Position numbers and translations under genes: made by a program. A DNA stretch of 64,000 nucleotides from JAGHAJ01 sp964559865 [NCBI: uncultured Synergistota bacterium]. Its GTDB lineage: Bacteria; Synergistota; JAGHAJ01. The stretch is taken from the NCBI GenBank assembly GCA_964559865.1, contig CAZLJD010000021.1, forward strand, positions 1 to 64,000, read 5' to 3'. The notes under the pieces are model-generated. The model made no database searches and was not told where the DNA came from. It worked only from the letters and a program-made list of their open reading frames with translations. Below, piece by piece: positions 8,656 to 17,716 of this stretch; within the stretch, counting starts at the first letter, position 1; each line of letters starts with the position of its first letter.

Positions 8656-11268
8656 CTAAACTGCAACTTCGGATATACTATCATACATCAAAGATTTCAT
8701 CTTTTCTATCTCCTCTTGGAGTATCTGTGTGTACAGTGATAAACCAACCTGATTCACCAACCCGTGTTGCTCTTCTCCAAGTACATTTCCCACACCTCTT
8801 ATCTCAAGGTCTCTCATAGCAAGCCTAAAGCTTGAACCAGACTCCGCAAATTCCCTGATAGCAGCCAACCGTCTCTTGGCATCCTCCGTCATACGACTTT
8901 CATCAGAATAAAGAAGATATGCCCTTCCCTGGACATCCCTCCTACCGACTCTACCTATAAGTTGATAAAGTTGAGATATACCCAGCATCTCCGCCTTATC
9001 CACTATAATGGCATTGGCAAAAGGCACATCCAAACCATCTTCCACAATCGTCGTTGCCACTAACACATCCACAGCCTGTGAAAGTAGATCCACCAAAACC
9101 CTTTTAAGCTCCATGGGATTCATTTCTCCATGTGCAATATCCACTCTCAAGTGTGGAAACATGCCTTCTAACCACTCTTTTATCTTATACGTGCCACTAA
9201 TAGAGTTGTGTATGTAGAATATCTGGCCCTTCCTCTGTATCTCCTTCTCAATTACAGACTTTACATAACCTCTGTCGAATCTTCTTATTTCTATATTAAC
9301 AGGGAGCCTATCCCTTGGAGGTGTTGCTACCACACTTATGTCCCTTATACCAACAAGTGACATGTATAGTGTTCTGGGTATCGGTGTCGCCGTGATAGTT
9401 AAAACATCAACATTTAGTTTCATCTTTTTGAGATACTCTTTCTGCATAACTCCAAACCTCTGTTCCTCATCTACAATGATAAGCCCAAGGTCTCTAAATC
9501 CGACATCCTTTTGCAATAGCCTGTGCGTACCTATCACTATATCAACCTTACCAGCCTTGCAATCATCTATTATCTTCTTTTGCTCCTTGGGAGAAATAAA
9601 CCTACTTAAAACCTCTATTCTTATGGGAAATTTCCTCATCCTTTCGGTAAATGTATAGTAGTGTTGCTGCGCAAGTATAGTAGTCGGACAAATCACTGCT
9701 ACCTGTTTATGATCCATTACTGCCTTAAACGCAGCTCTCATAGCTATTTCTGTCTTTCCATACCCTGCTTCACCACATATAAGCCTATCCATAGGTATAT
9801 CTCTCTCCATGTCCCTCTTCACATCCTCTATAGCCTTTTTTTGGTCCTCCGTTTCCTCAAATACGAAGTCCTCCTCAAACTCCAACTGCCAAGGTGTATC
9901 CGGAGGGAAAGCGTGCCCTTTGGATATTTGTCTCAAAGCATACAGGCGCACAAGGTCTTCTGCAATCACCCTTACCGCTCTTCTCGTTCTATTCTTTATG
10001 AGTTCCCACCTTTTAGTCTCACTCAACCTGTAGACATAAGGGTGCTCCTTACCTATATACTTCTGAACCCTATTGGACTGGCTCTCTGGAACATAAAGCA
10101 TATCATGGTCTGCATATTCTATCACATAATACTTTCCAACCCTGCCACCTACCTGCAACTCCTTCAATCCCCTAAACACGCCTATTCCGTGGTCTATGTG
10201 AACAACATAGTCACCATCCTTCACCGTCTCATCCAACGGCGCAGAAACCGAGCTACTGAACATGCCATGGGCATACCTACCACGCGTAAACACCACTCTT
10301 CCAGTAAATTCTCTCTCCGCAATGTATATAGTATGTGGAGACACAGAGGTGTCCACAAATCCCTCTACTATTGGAATACCCCTGACATCCACTCCATGCA
10401 GTTCTTTCTCCCTCAAGAACGCTTTGGCCTTCTCTACATTGGAACTGCATACACAAACCCTATAACCTTGATGTACTTTCTCCCCTATAGCTTTCACAGT
10501 CGATCTTATGTTACCCGCATATCTCAATGGGGAAGGCGTAAATGGAGATACCAAATCAACACCCGATCTATCAATGGAATTAAGCCACACTCTCTGTCCC
10601 TTAGGGGATATTACATCATCACTGAGATCCAAAAGCACATAAAGGGTGCTATCTTCATCCAATAACTCGTGAAGGGGTATCTCCTTAGTCTCACCTTTAA
10701 CCAATGGAACGGAAATGCTATCAACAAGTTTCATCTCACCCTCCGGGGTAACCAAAACTAAGGTTTCTATGCTATCTCCAAAAAACTCAACCTTCAAGTG
10801 TCTAGCATCGCCATACAGTACAATGTCTACTATTCCGCCTCTAATCGAAAAATCCCCCTCATCAAATACACTCTCTACCTTGGAATACCCACCTTCCAGA
10901 AGCTGAGTTATCACGCTCTCAAAACCCACCTTATCACCAGTGAAAAGTTCAAGCGTTGCTTCTTTCTTCCGCTTTTCTACCTTTGAAAGCAATGTCTTTG
11001 TATTCACGATAACAAGTCTACTACCGGAGCCTAAAATATCCAAACGCGTCTTGTCCGTCAGGATACAAACAGGAAAAGAAACCATGTTTTCTAAGACAAC
11101 ACTCACATCCACAATCTGCCTTGAATCAGAGGAAGTAACAATAACCCGCTTAGAGCTGTTCTGAGCAATAAAGGAGACTATAAAAGGAACAGCACCGCTT
11201 GCCTGATTAAAGATCGTAATATCTCTCCTCTCAGAGAGCGCCAGAAGAAAATCTTTCCAGAAGCTCAT
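8656..11268 (-). CDS. mfd: Transcription-repair coupling factor Mfd, without the C-terminal D7 domain
   Basis: 870 residues, much shorter than the ~1150 of E. coli Mfd. Present are: a reduced UvrB-like N-terminal region (about 1-340), the RNA-polymerase-interaction/CarD-like domain (about 350-410, GDYVVHIDHGIGVF), and the two RecG-like helicase lobes. Helicase motifs are GEAGYGKT (499-506), DEEQRFGV (600-607), TATPIPRTLYMSL and IGRVGR. The protein stops at about 20 residues past SLYTQILQEE, where the D7 domain would follow in E. coli. No continuation exists in another frame because mazG starts 12 bases later. ATG 11268 overlaps the pth stop by four bases. Function: displaces stalled RNA polymerase and recruits UvrA. 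Confidence 0.93.
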   Translation of the reverse strand: MSFWKDFLLALSERRDITIFNQASGAVPFIVSFIAQNSSKRVIVTSSDSRQIVDVSVVLENMVSFPVCILTDKTRLDILGSGSRLVIVNTKTLLSKVEKRKKEATLELFTGDKVGFESVITQLLEGGYSKVESVFDEGDFSIRGGIVDIVLYGDARHLKVEFFGDSIETLVLVTPEGEMKLVDSISVPLVKGETKEIPLHELLDEDSTLYVLLDLSDDVISPKGQRVWLNSIDRSGVDLVSPFTPSPLRYAGNIRSTVKAIGEKVHQGYRVCVCSSNVEKAKAFLREKELHGVDVRGIPIVEGFVDTSVSPHTIYIAEREFTGRVVFTRGRYAHGMFSSSVSAPLDETVKDGDYVVHIDHGIGVFRGLKELQVGGRVGKYYVIEYADHDMLYVPESQSNRVQKYIGKEHPYVYRLSETKRWELIKNRTRRAVRVIAEDLVRLYALRQISKGHAFPPDTPWQLEFEEDFVFEETEDQKKAIEDVKRDMERDIPMDRLICGEAGYGKTEIAMRAAFKAVMDHKQVAVICPTTILAQQHYYTFTERMRKFPIRIEVLSRFISPKEQKKIIDDCKAGKVDIVIGTHRLLQKDVGFRDLGLIIVDEEQRFGVMQKEYLKKMKLNVDVLTITATPIPRTLYMSLVGIRDISVVATPPRDRLPVNIEIRRFDRGYVKSVIEKEIQRKGQIFYIHNSISGTYKIKEWLEGMFPHLRVDIAHGEMNPMELKRVLVDLLSQAVDVLVATTIVEDGLDVPFANAIIVDKAEMLGISQLYQLIGRVGRRDVQGRAYLLYSDESRMTEDAKRRLAAIREFAESGSSFRLAMRDLEIRGVGNVLGEEQHGLVNQVGLSLYTQILQEEIEKMKSLMYDSISEVAV

Positions 11269-11837
11269 ACCATCACTTTTCTATTAAATTTCCGCATTGC
11301 ACTCTCTATGTCGCAATACACTATCTCTTTCAGTGCATCTACGCTCTTAGAGATAACATCTTTAAGAATCGCAAATTCTCCTTTAGAGAAAACTGAAAGG
11401 ACATACTCTTTCATATCCATACCTTCTGGTTTCGGCCCTATACCAACTCTCAAACGGGGAACATCTTCCGTCTGTAAGTGGTATATGATTGAGGCCATCC
11501 CGTTGTGCCCACCCGCACTACCTTTTTTCCTCACCCTTATCATTCCAAAAGGAAGATCCACGTCATCATAAACTATGACAAAATCAGTTGGATCTATATT
11601 CAACCACTCCTTAAGGTAGAGAACAGCTACACCACTATTATTCATGTAAGTGTAAGGCTTACACAAGTATACACTTTCTTTCCCTATCCTCTTAGAAGTC
11701 ATCATCGCATCTCTCCTTAGTCTCCACTCACCAAAACCCAGCTCCTCGGAAAAGCTATCCACCACCATAAACCCAATATTATGACGGGTGAGGGCATACT
11801 CCTCACCCGGATTACCAAGACCTACTATAACCTTCAA
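11265..11837 (-). CDS. pth: Peptidyl-tRNA hydrolase
   Basis: About 190 residues, the family norm. KVIVGLGNPGEEYALTRHN carries the catalytic Asn and His, and IVYDDVDLPFG the catalytic Asp; GGHNGMASII is also present. It recycles peptidyl-tRNA dropped by ribosomes. The frame is open to 11921 inside rplY, but that part is a basic read-through of the acidic rplY tail. The TTG at 11837 immediately precedes KVIVGLGNPG, with GAGGG eleven bases upstream, and is 16 bases past the rplY stop. The rplY-pth pairing is widespread. Confidence 0.95.
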   Translation of the reverse strand: MKVIVGLGNPGEEYALTRHNIGFMVVDSFSEELGFGEWRLRRDAMMTSKRIGKESVYLCKPYTYMNNSGVAVLYLKEWLNIDPTDFVIVYDDVDLPFGMIRVRKKGSAGGHNGMASIIYHLQTEDVPRLRVGIGPKPEGMDMKEYVLSVFSKGEFAILKDVISKSVDALKEIVYCDIESAMRKFNRKVMV

Positions 11838-11853
11838 TAGCCTATATACCCTC

Positions 11854-12483
11854 TTATTCCTCTTCCTTCTGTTCGGACTCTTCTTCCTCCGCCTCTTCAG
11901 AAACTTCCTCCACACTCTCAAGTCCTTTTACAGGTTCCTCAATCAAAACTATAACATCATCTGGATCTTGGAGTATCTCAACTCCCTCTGGAGGCTGAAT
12001 ATCCCTAACATGAATAGCATCTCCAATCCCTAAATCAGAAATGTCCACATCTATACTCGAAGGAATCTTAGAGGGAATACATTCCACCTCCACCTCTCGT
12101 AGATGCTCTTCCAAGACTCCACCCGCTTTCACGCCAGCACACACTTCCCTATTAACCAACACGATAGGAACACTAATTGTCAACTTCTTACCACGAGTAA
12201 CCTTGTAAAAGTCTATATGGAGTATCTCCTCAGTGATGGGATCAAGCTGCACTTCTCTGACTACTGCCGGACTGGACTCTCCATCGAGTTGAATCTCAAA
12301 AAGTACACTTTCTGCCTTCGATATTGGGACCTTGTGAGTAAACTCCTTCTTATCTACCTTTATAGGCACTGAATCCCCATCTCCATACATCACAGCAGGT
12401 ATCCACCCCTGATACCTTAATCGCTTACTACCCCTTCTACCTTTTTCTTCTCTAAGGTTCACCTTCAAAGCTATCTGCTCCAA
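11854..12483 (-). CDS. rplY: 50S ribosomal protein L25, long CTC form
   Basis: 209 residues, CTC/TL5 type. The N-terminal L25 domain (about 1-93: LREEKGRRGSKRLRYQG, PAVMYGDG, HIDFYKV) is followed by the TL5 C-terminal beta domain (about 100-185) and a very acidic tail of Glu residues. L25 binds 5S rRNA; long forms are associated with stress in Firmicutes. The start is TTG at 12483, behind a G-rich Shine-Dalgarno. It is 14 bases after prs, a common prs-ctc-pth arrangement. Confidence 0.94.
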   Translation of the reverse strand: MEQIALKVNLREEKGRRGSKRLRYQGWIPAVMYGDGDSVPIKVDKKEFTHKVPISKAESVLFEIQLDGESSPAVVREVQLDPITEEILHIDFYKVTRGKKLTISVPIVLVNREVCAGVKAGGVLEEHLREVEVECIPSKIPSSIDVDISDLGIGDAIHVRDIQPPEGVEILQDPDDVIVLIEEPVKGLESVEEVSEEAEEEESEQKEEE

Positions 12484-12497
12484 CTTATCTCAACCCC

Positions 12498-13439
12498 CTA
12501 CCTGAATAATATACTAACAGACCTATTTTCGTGTATTCTCTTTATAGCCTCAGCAAGAAGAGGCCCTATAGAAAGTACCTTCAGCTTTTCACAGTCTCTG
12601 TGTATAGATATTGTGTTTGTAACTACCACCTTCCTCAACGAAGACTCAGCAATTCTCTCAATCGCACCACCAGAAAAGACAGCATGTGTAGCAAAAGAAT
12701 ACACCTCTTTTGCTCCTCTCTCCAGCAGAGCATTTGCAGCGTTCACGGTCGTGCCAGCAGTATCTATTATGTCATCCAATAGTATTGCAACCTTTCCCCT
12801 TACTTTGCCTATCACCTCCATTACCTGAGAGCTGTTCTTTACATTGTAATCCCTCTTCTTATCAACTATAGCAAGCCCCGTATTAAGCTTTTCTGCCATT
12901 CTTCTTGCTCTAGCAACCCCACCCACATCTGGCGACACCACAACCAGCTCGTCCTCTATAGAGCTGATTGAGATAGCACTCTTTATATAGTCAACCATTA
13001 TAGGTATGGCGGTAAGATTGTCAACAGGTATATCAAAAAAACCCTGCAACTGACCAGTATGCAAGTCACATGTCAAAACCCTATTGGCACCCGCCCTGGT
13101 TATCAGATTCGCAACCAGCTTGGCAGTTATAGGTTCCCTTGGCTGGGTCTTTCTGTCCTGTCTCGCATAACCATAGTATGGTATAACTGCCGTGATCCTC
13201 CTTGCAGAAGCCCTATAAAGGGCATCTATCATAATTAACAGCTCCATCAAATGCTCGTTTATTGGATGAGATGTGGGTTGAACAACAAATACATCTGCAC
13301 CTCTAACATTCTCCTTTATCTTTACGCCAATCTCTCCATCACTGAACCTAAAAACATCTGCATCTCCCAATGGTATACCCAGGTAATCTACGATTTCCTC
13401 AGCCAGAGCCCTATTCGCATTTCCCGTAAATATCTTCAT
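12498..13439 (-). CDS. prs: Ribose-phosphate pyrophosphokinase
   Basis: About 313 residues. It makes PRPP from ribose 5-phosphate and ATP for nucleotide, His and Trp synthesis. Motifs seen: FSDGEIGVKI, YYGYARQDRK (catalytic flexible region), LTCDLHTGQLQGFF, VSPDVGGVARAR, VDKKR and the PRPP loop LLDDIIDTAGT. ATG 13439 forms a TGATG junction with the glmU stop; a GTG one codon earlier is also possible. The glmU-prs-ctc-pth order is classic for Firmicutes. Confidence 0.96.
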   Translation of the reverse strand: MKIFTGNANRALAEEIVDYLGIPLGDADVFRFSDGEIGVKIKENVRGADVFVVQPTSHPINEHLMELLIMIDALYRASARRITAVIPYYGYARQDRKTQPREPITAKLVANLITRAGANRVLTCDLHTGQLQGFFDIPVDNLTAIPIMVDYIKSAISISSIEDELVVVSPDVGGVARARRMAEKLNTGLAIVDKKRDYNVKNSSQVMEVIGKVRGKVAILLDDIIDTAGTTVNAANALLERGAKEVYSFATHAVFSGGAIERIAESSLRKVVVTNTISIHRDCEKLKVLSIGPLLAEAIKRIHENRSVSILFR

Positions 13440-14809
13440 CACTTATTTTTCCTCCTTAACACCCAGTCCTTCACATTCCTCTGCCGTGCTCTTGCTATAC
13501 CCAGACTGTAAGGCGGAACATTGTGTGTTATGACGGAACCTGCACCCGTGTAAGCATACTTTCCCACCTCCACGGGTGCAACCAACATAGTATCGCTACC
13601 TATGAAGACTCCCCTCCTAATCACTGTGGGGTTTTTCTTCTTGCCATCATAGTTGCATGTAATCGTCCCGGCACCTATATTAACATCCTCCTCTATAGTA
13701 GCATCACCTATGTAGCTTAAATGCGGAACCTTACTCCTTTCACCCACAGTACTCTTTTTGACCTCCACAAACTTCCCAACAAACGCACCCTCTTTCACCA
13801 CCGTACCAAGTCTCAAATAAGCAAATGGACCAACCTTCGCGCCGTCTTTGATCCTGCTATCTTCTAATGTGCAGTTTTCTCTTATGACAACCCCATTACC
13901 TATGTTGCAGTCCACAATTCTAACCATTGGGCCAATTTCGCAACCACTACCTATAACGCTACTCCCCTCTATAAAGGTGAAAGGGTGTATAACACTATCC
14001 CTGCCTACTTTGACATCCACATCAACGAATGTAGTACTTGGATCAATTATTATCACCCCATCCTCCAACATAAGTTCGCGAAGTTTGCGTTCTCTTAAAA
14101 TTTTAGCCGCTACACTCAATTCATATTTATTATTAACCCCCATAGCTTCTACTTCTTCTACACCATAGCTTTTAACCTTACATCCCCTATCACGCAGTAC
14201 CTCTACTATATCCGTAAGGTAGTACTCACCCTGACTGTTATCATTATCAAGGTGGCGTACTGCATCCTCCAACAAGCTCGCTTTAACCATGTATATCCCC
14301 GCATTTACATCTCTTATACGCCGCTGATCCTCCGTAGCATCCTTCTCCTCCACTATCCTAACCACTTCCCCATCTTTGCTCGTAATCACCCTACCATACC
14401 CAGTAGGGTCCTCAGGCCTAAATACACCCAACACGAGATCAGCACCCGAAGTATAGAACTTATCTTTTAACCCCTCAAGGCTTCTTGTAGATATAAGCGG
14501 CGTATCACCTGGAAGAATGAGCACCTCATCAAACTTCCTTATAAACTCCAACGCAGAAACCACAGCATCTGCCGTCCCTGCAAGCTCTTTCTGAACAGAC
14601 CACCCAACTCTCTTACCCTTCAGGTATTCTTCTAACACCTCTCTTCTATACCCAATCACCACATTTATCTCATCTACTACAGGAGATACTGCATCTATAA
14701 CATACTGCAGCATCGGTTTGTTAGCAATCTTGTGAAGTACCTTCGGCATATCAGATCTCATCCGCTTACCCAAGCCTGCTGCCAATATAACAGCCCCTAC
14801 CCTCCCCAT
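13439..14809 (-). CDS. glmU: Bifunctional GlmU: GlcNAc-1-P uridyltransferase / GlcN-1-P acetyltransferase
   Basis: 456 residues. The N-terminal pyrophosphorylase has LAAGLGKRMRSDMPKVLHK (about 9-27) and AGTADAV. The C-terminal half is a left-handed beta-helix of hexapeptide repeats with PFAYLRLGTVVKEGAFVGKF, HLSYIGDATIEEDVNIGAGT and CNYDGKKK, all acetyltransferase signatures. It makes UDP-GlcNAc for peptidoglycan. It is the first gene of the glmU-prs-rplY-pth-mfd-mazG operon, with a promoter just upstream. Confidence 0.96.
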   Translation of the reverse strand: MGRVGAVILAAGLGKRMRSDMPKVLHKIANKPMLQYVIDAVSPVVDEINVVIGYRREVLEEYLKGKRVGWSVQKELAGTADAVVSALEFIRKFDEVLILPGDTPLISTRSLEGLKDKFYTSGADLVLGVFRPEDPTGYGRVITSKDGEVVRIVEEKDATEDQRRIRDVNAGIYMVKASLLEDAVRHLDNDNSQGEYYLTDIVEVLRDRGCKVKSYGVEEVEAMGVNNKYELSVAAKILRERKLRELMLEDGVIIIDPSTTFVDVDVKVGRDSVIHPFTFIEGSSVIGSGCEIGPMVRIVDCNIGNGVVIRENCTLEDSRIKDGAKVGPFAYLRLGTVVKEGAFVGKFVEVKKSTVGERSKVPHLSYIGDATIEEDVNIGAGTITCNYDGKKKNPTVIRRGVFIGSDTMLVAPVEVGKYAYTGAGSVITHNVPPYSLGIARARQRNVKDWVLRRKNK

Positions 14810-14849
14810 TAATAGAACACCCCTTTGTCAGATTGTCCACACGAGTGAT

Positions 14850-14878
14850 ATTATATCTCAATCACACGGAATATACAA
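14850..14878 (-). promoter_or_regulatory. Sigma-70-type promoter upstream of glmU
   Basis: On the minus strand: TTGTAT, 17-base spacer, TATAAT. The -10 is perfect and the -35 keeps TTG. It lies in the 83-base gap between the pseC stop and glmU, leaving a leader of about 35 bases. It would drive glmU through mazG. Confidence 0.6.
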
Positions 14879-14892
14879 CAATCGGTAAGAAG

Positions 14893-16044
14893 CTAACCAA
14901 TCCAACTGCCAAGGGCGTCGCAAATTCTATCTACCACATAAGAAACATCATTGATATCAAGCGAATAGTATATCGGTAAGCTCATCTCTCTACGATAAAA
15001 GTCCTCCGCAATAGGGCAGATCCCTACACCGTATCCAAGCTTCCGATAGTATGGATGCATATACACAGGTATGTAGTGAACCTGTAACTTTATTCCATCC
15101 TCACCCAATCTTTCGAACAGCCGCTTTTTTTTCTCTTTATAACCATCTTTTAGCCTAACCGGATACAAATGCCATGAAGGATCGGCATACTCTTTTTCAA
15201 CAGGCAGATCTACATAAGGGTTGCTACCCAGTAATCTCTCATACCACTTGACTATCTGTTTTCTCTTGTCAACAAACTTCCCAAGCTTCTTCAACTGAGA
15301 TATACCAAGAGCAGACTGAATATCTGTAAGCCTATAGTTAAACCCCAACTCCTGCATCTCATAATACCAAGGGCCATCGGGAGGGTTAACAAAGTTTTGC
15401 CTCGTTACACCATGTTGTCTAAACATCAAAAGTCTCTCATACAACTGACTACTATTAGTAGCAACTGCCCCTCCCTCTCCGGTAGTTATATGTTTAACTG
15501 GATGGAAACTAAATACCACCATCTCCGAATATACAGGTGATCCCACCCTCATCCCCTTGTACTTGGCACCAAGTGCGTGGCATGCATCTTCAATGATAGA
15601 TACACCATACTTCTGTGCAACATCGTATAACTTCTCCATGTCTACCGGATGACCTGCATAGTGGACTGGAACTATAAGCCTGGTGCGATTCGTTATTTTA
15701 TCTTCCACTCTGGAGACATCCATGTTGCCTGTATCTGCCTCAATATCTACAAAGGTAGGTACAGCTCCGAGATAAAGACCAGCATTTGAGGTGGCTGCAA
15801 AAGTTATAGGGGTGGTGATAAACTCATCTCCACGAGAAAGCCCAATAGAATAATAGGCTGCATGTAAAGCTGCTGTCCCACTGGAAAACACAACCACAAA
15901 TTTAGCACCCACATACTCAGCAAGAGCATCCTCGAACTCTCTGACCTTTGGGCCCTGAGTAAGAAAGTCCGATCTTAAAACCTCAACGACCGCCCTTATG
16001 TCCTCGTCGTCTAAATGCTGCCTTCCATACGGTATTATCCTCAT
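14893..16044 (-). CDS. pseC: DegT/DnrJ/EryC1 aminotransferase, PseC-like
   Basis: 383 residues, PLP-dependent fold-type I sugar aminotransferase. Signatures: IPYGRQHLDDEDI, SDFLTQGP, FSSGTAALHAAYYSIG, EDACHALGAKYKG and FSFHPVKHITTGEGGAV, whose Lys forms the PLP aldimine. The start fits PseC, which makes UDP-4-amino-4,6-dideoxy-AltNAc in pseudaminic acid synthesis for glycosylation of flagellin or surface structures. No other pse genes lie in the window, so the sugar is an inference. It sits between glmU and tRNA-Leu behind a strong hairpin, so it may be transcribed on its own. Confidence 0.83.
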   Translation of the reverse strand: MRIIPYGRQHLDDEDIRAVVEVLRSDFLTQGPKVREFEDALAEYVGAKFVVVFSSGTAALHAAYYSIGLSRGDEFITTPITFAATSNAGLYLGAVPTFVDIEADTGNMDVSRVEDKITNRTRLIVPVHYAGHPVDMEKLYDVAQKYGVSIIEDACHALGAKYKGMRVGSPVYSEMVVFSFHPVKHITTGEGGAVATNSSQLYERLLMFRQHGVTRQNFVNPPDGPWYYEMQELGFNYRLTDIQSALGISQLKKLGKFVDKRKQIVKWYERLLGSNPYVDLPVEKEYADPSWHLYPVRLKDGYKEKKKRLFERLGEDGIKLQVHYIPVYMHPYYRKLGYGVGICPIAEDFYRREMSLPIYYSLDINDVSYVVDRICDALGSWIG

Positions 16045-16071
16045 GCACTCCTCCAGAAAGAATCCACAAAT

Positions 16072-16101
16072 AACAAATATCCCCCACTGGGGATATTTGT
16101 T
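16072..16101 (-). terminator. Perfect 13-bp hairpin between tRNA-Leu and pseC
   Basis: Left arm 16072-16084 (AACAAATATCCCC) and right arm 16089-16101 match without mismatch around a four-base loop. On the minus strand it follows the tRNA-Leu 3' end by about 30 bases and is followed by a weak T-containing stretch. Best read as the terminator of the Asn/Gln-rich-gene-tRNA-Leu transcript, or an attenuator for pseC. Confidence 0.6.
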
Positions 16102-16131
16102 AGATCCGCACTAAATACCAAAATACACAAC

Positions 16132-16218
16132 TGGTGTCGGAGGCGGGACTCGAACCCGCAAGGACCTCTGTCCACTAGATCCTGAATCTAGCGCGTATAC
16201 CAATTCCGCCACTCCGAC
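16132..16218 (-). tRNA. tRNA-Leu(CAG), CCA encoded
   Basis: 87 bases on the minus strand. The acceptor stem GTCGGAG pairs with CTCCGAC, followed by discriminator A and encoded CCA. The anticodon stem GCTAGA/TCTAGT closes the loop TTCAGGA, anticodon CAG, reading CUG. A long variable arm is present, as expected for class II tRNA-Leu, and the T arm contains GGTTCGAGTCC. Its 5' end is 9 bases after the stop of the small Asn/Gln-rich gene, so both are probably on one transcript. Confidence 0.96.
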
Positions 16219-16227
16219 AACTTCTAC

Positions 16228-16473
16228 TTACGCTACCCCCTCAAATGTGCTCACTGCATCCGTAACAGGTTGTCTTTGTCCCTGAGAGTTGTAAGTTGCC
16301 TGATTATTAGCCTCATCCTGATGCCTTATCCTCACCAGCAACTGTTGACTCTGGACATTTCTATTCTGCTGAGTATTGTTCACATTAGCTACATTTTGCT
16401 GATTCTTTGCATTCCGGTTAGCTTGTATATTATAAGCATGATTCACGGGGTTAACAGGCTGTATCCTGTTCAT
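16228..16473 (-). CDS. Small Asn/Gln-rich hypothetical protein
   Basis: 81 residues and not a family I recognise. Over a third of the residues are Asn or Gln, for example NAKNQQNVANVNNTQQNRN, with a few Arg, Pro and Val. There is no hydrophobic segment, signal peptide or Cys, so it is probably disordered and cytoplasmic. It looks real: ATG 16473 has AGGGGGG at a good distance, and a TTGATT-17-TATAAT promoter lies just upstream. An in-frame GTG at 16479 is less well placed. The stop is 9 bases before tRNA-Leu. The function is unknown. Confidence 0.65.
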   Translation of the reverse strand: MNRIQPVNPVNHAYNIQANRNAKNQQNVANVNNTQQNRNVQSQQLLVRIRHQDEANNQATYNSQGQRQPVTDAVSTFEGVA

Positions 16474-16499
16474 ATTCACCCCCCTTTCTATCTACAATA

Positions 16500-16528
16500 A
16501 TTATATTGCACCCCTTCTCCAAAATCAA
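16500..16528 (-). promoter_or_regulatory. Strong promoter for the Asn/Gln-rich gene and tRNA-Leu
   Basis: Minus-strand TTGATT (16523-16528), 17-base spacer, TATAAT (16500-16505). The start of transcription would be about 20 bases before the ATG. A near-perfect 16-base palindrome (AGGTGAAATTCCACCT, 16528-16543, 14 of 16 positions symmetric) abuts the upstream edge of the -35, a possible regulator site. Confidence 0.7.
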
Positions 16529-16588
16529 GGTGAAATTCCACCTACTTCCATACCCTCTCCGCTTCCACTCCACTTGTTATCGACACAG

Positions 16589-17716
16589 CTACACCAAACC
16601 CTCCATATAACTCTTTTCCACCACTACTTTCTCCTTAAACTCAACGCCCCTTACAGCAAGCTCTTTCATCAAGAAATTAAAGATACTATCATTAGATGCA
16701 AGCTCTTCCGGTGCATAAACCCCAACTGCATCTACCTTTCCATCTACGATAGCTCTTGACATTATAGCGCAAGGATAGCCTGTAGTCCTTGCCATCGAGT
16801 GAATGCCCGTTACTTCATCAAATCTATCGAGTAACTCCCACCGATAGGTAACATAATCACCATCCTTCTTGCCAGTAACCTCCACCACCATCAGCGTGAG
16901 GTCTCTATCCCCCACATCCGGATTCATTTTCCACACGGGGAAAAGCAGACTTGCAGTGAAAGAACGGTACTCTTCACCTAACAGTCCTATCTCCCTGAAA
17001 GCCTTCATAATATTGGCATGACCGGGATATCTCAAAGTCTTTTCCGACATATTCCTTGCCCGTATTGTTTTCACAAGTGATCGCAACCCATCTGTATAGA
17101 ATGCCTCCAGTTTACCCACACCAGGGAAGTCTACCTCTTCTAATCCGGATAAAGCCTCCGTCTCTATTATAGAACCATCTTTTACATACCTTACAGGCCT
17201 TGTGTATTCCTCAAGTACATCCTCTGCAGAAAAAACTATCTTATAGTTAAACGGCGGCTGAGGGTTAAGCGGCAGTCCACCAACATATATTTTGACATCG
17301 TCCACTTCGTCAAGGATAGAAGCCGCTCTTCCAACGAGGAAGTTTGACATCCCAGGAGCCACTCCCATATCGGATACCACTATTGCACCGTGCTTTCGGG
17401 CGAGCACATCAAGTTCCTTGAAGTCCTCAGGCATAAATGAGATGTCACACACTCTCTTCCCGAGCTTTATAACCGTAGAGAGCATCTTGTAACCTATCTT
17501 TCCAGGAACAGCACCACACACTATATCTGCATCCCCCACTATCGGCGCTAAAGCATCCATATCAGTTGCAGATGCCTTCACACCCTTTACACCAAAACCC
17601 TTTAATCTCTCCAAAGCATCCTCATTTAGATCCACCACAACAGTCTCAAAATCCGCAGAAAGATCCCTTGCTATTACACTACCCACCAATCCTGCACCAA
17701 GCACCACTGCCTTCAT
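16589..17716 (-). CDS. Saccharopine dehydrogenase family oxidoreductase
   Basis: 375 residues. The N-terminal NAD(P)-binding Rossmann motif is VVLGAGLVGSVIARDL (about 4-19), with an Asp (VDL) after beta-2 that suggests NAD preference. The family-typical DISFMPED, DMGVAPGMSNFLVG and HSMARTTGYPCAIMSR follow. Relatives act on amino-acid imines (saccharopine, lysine, carboxynorspermidine), so the substrate cannot be fixed from sequence. ATG 17716 overlaps the stop of the diguanylate cyclase gene (TGA/ATG overlap), implying coupling although no metabolic link is evident. Confidence 0.82.
   Translation of the reverse strand: MKAVVLGAGLVGSVIARDLSADFETVVVDLNEDALERLKGFGVKGVKASATDMDALAPIVGDADIVCGAVPGKIGYKMLSTVIKLGKRVCDISFMPEDFKELDVLARKHGAIVVSDMGVAPGMSNFLVGRAASILDEVDDVKIYVGGLPLNPQPPFNYKIVFSAEDVLEEYTRPVRYVKDGSIIETEALSGLEEVDFPGVGKLEAFYTDGLRSLVKTIRARNMSEKTLRYPGHANIMKAFREIGLLGEEYRSFTASLLFPVWKMNPDVGDRDLTLMVVEVTGKKDGDYVTYRWELLDRFDEVTGIHSMARTTGYPCAIMSRAIVDGKVDAVGVYAPEELASNDSIFNFLMKELAVRGVEFKEKVVVEKSYMEGLV

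Noticed and set aside
9661-10665. 334-codon open frame antisense to mfd
   Set aside because: Low-complexity shadow of the mfd reading frame; no ribosome site and no recognisable domain.
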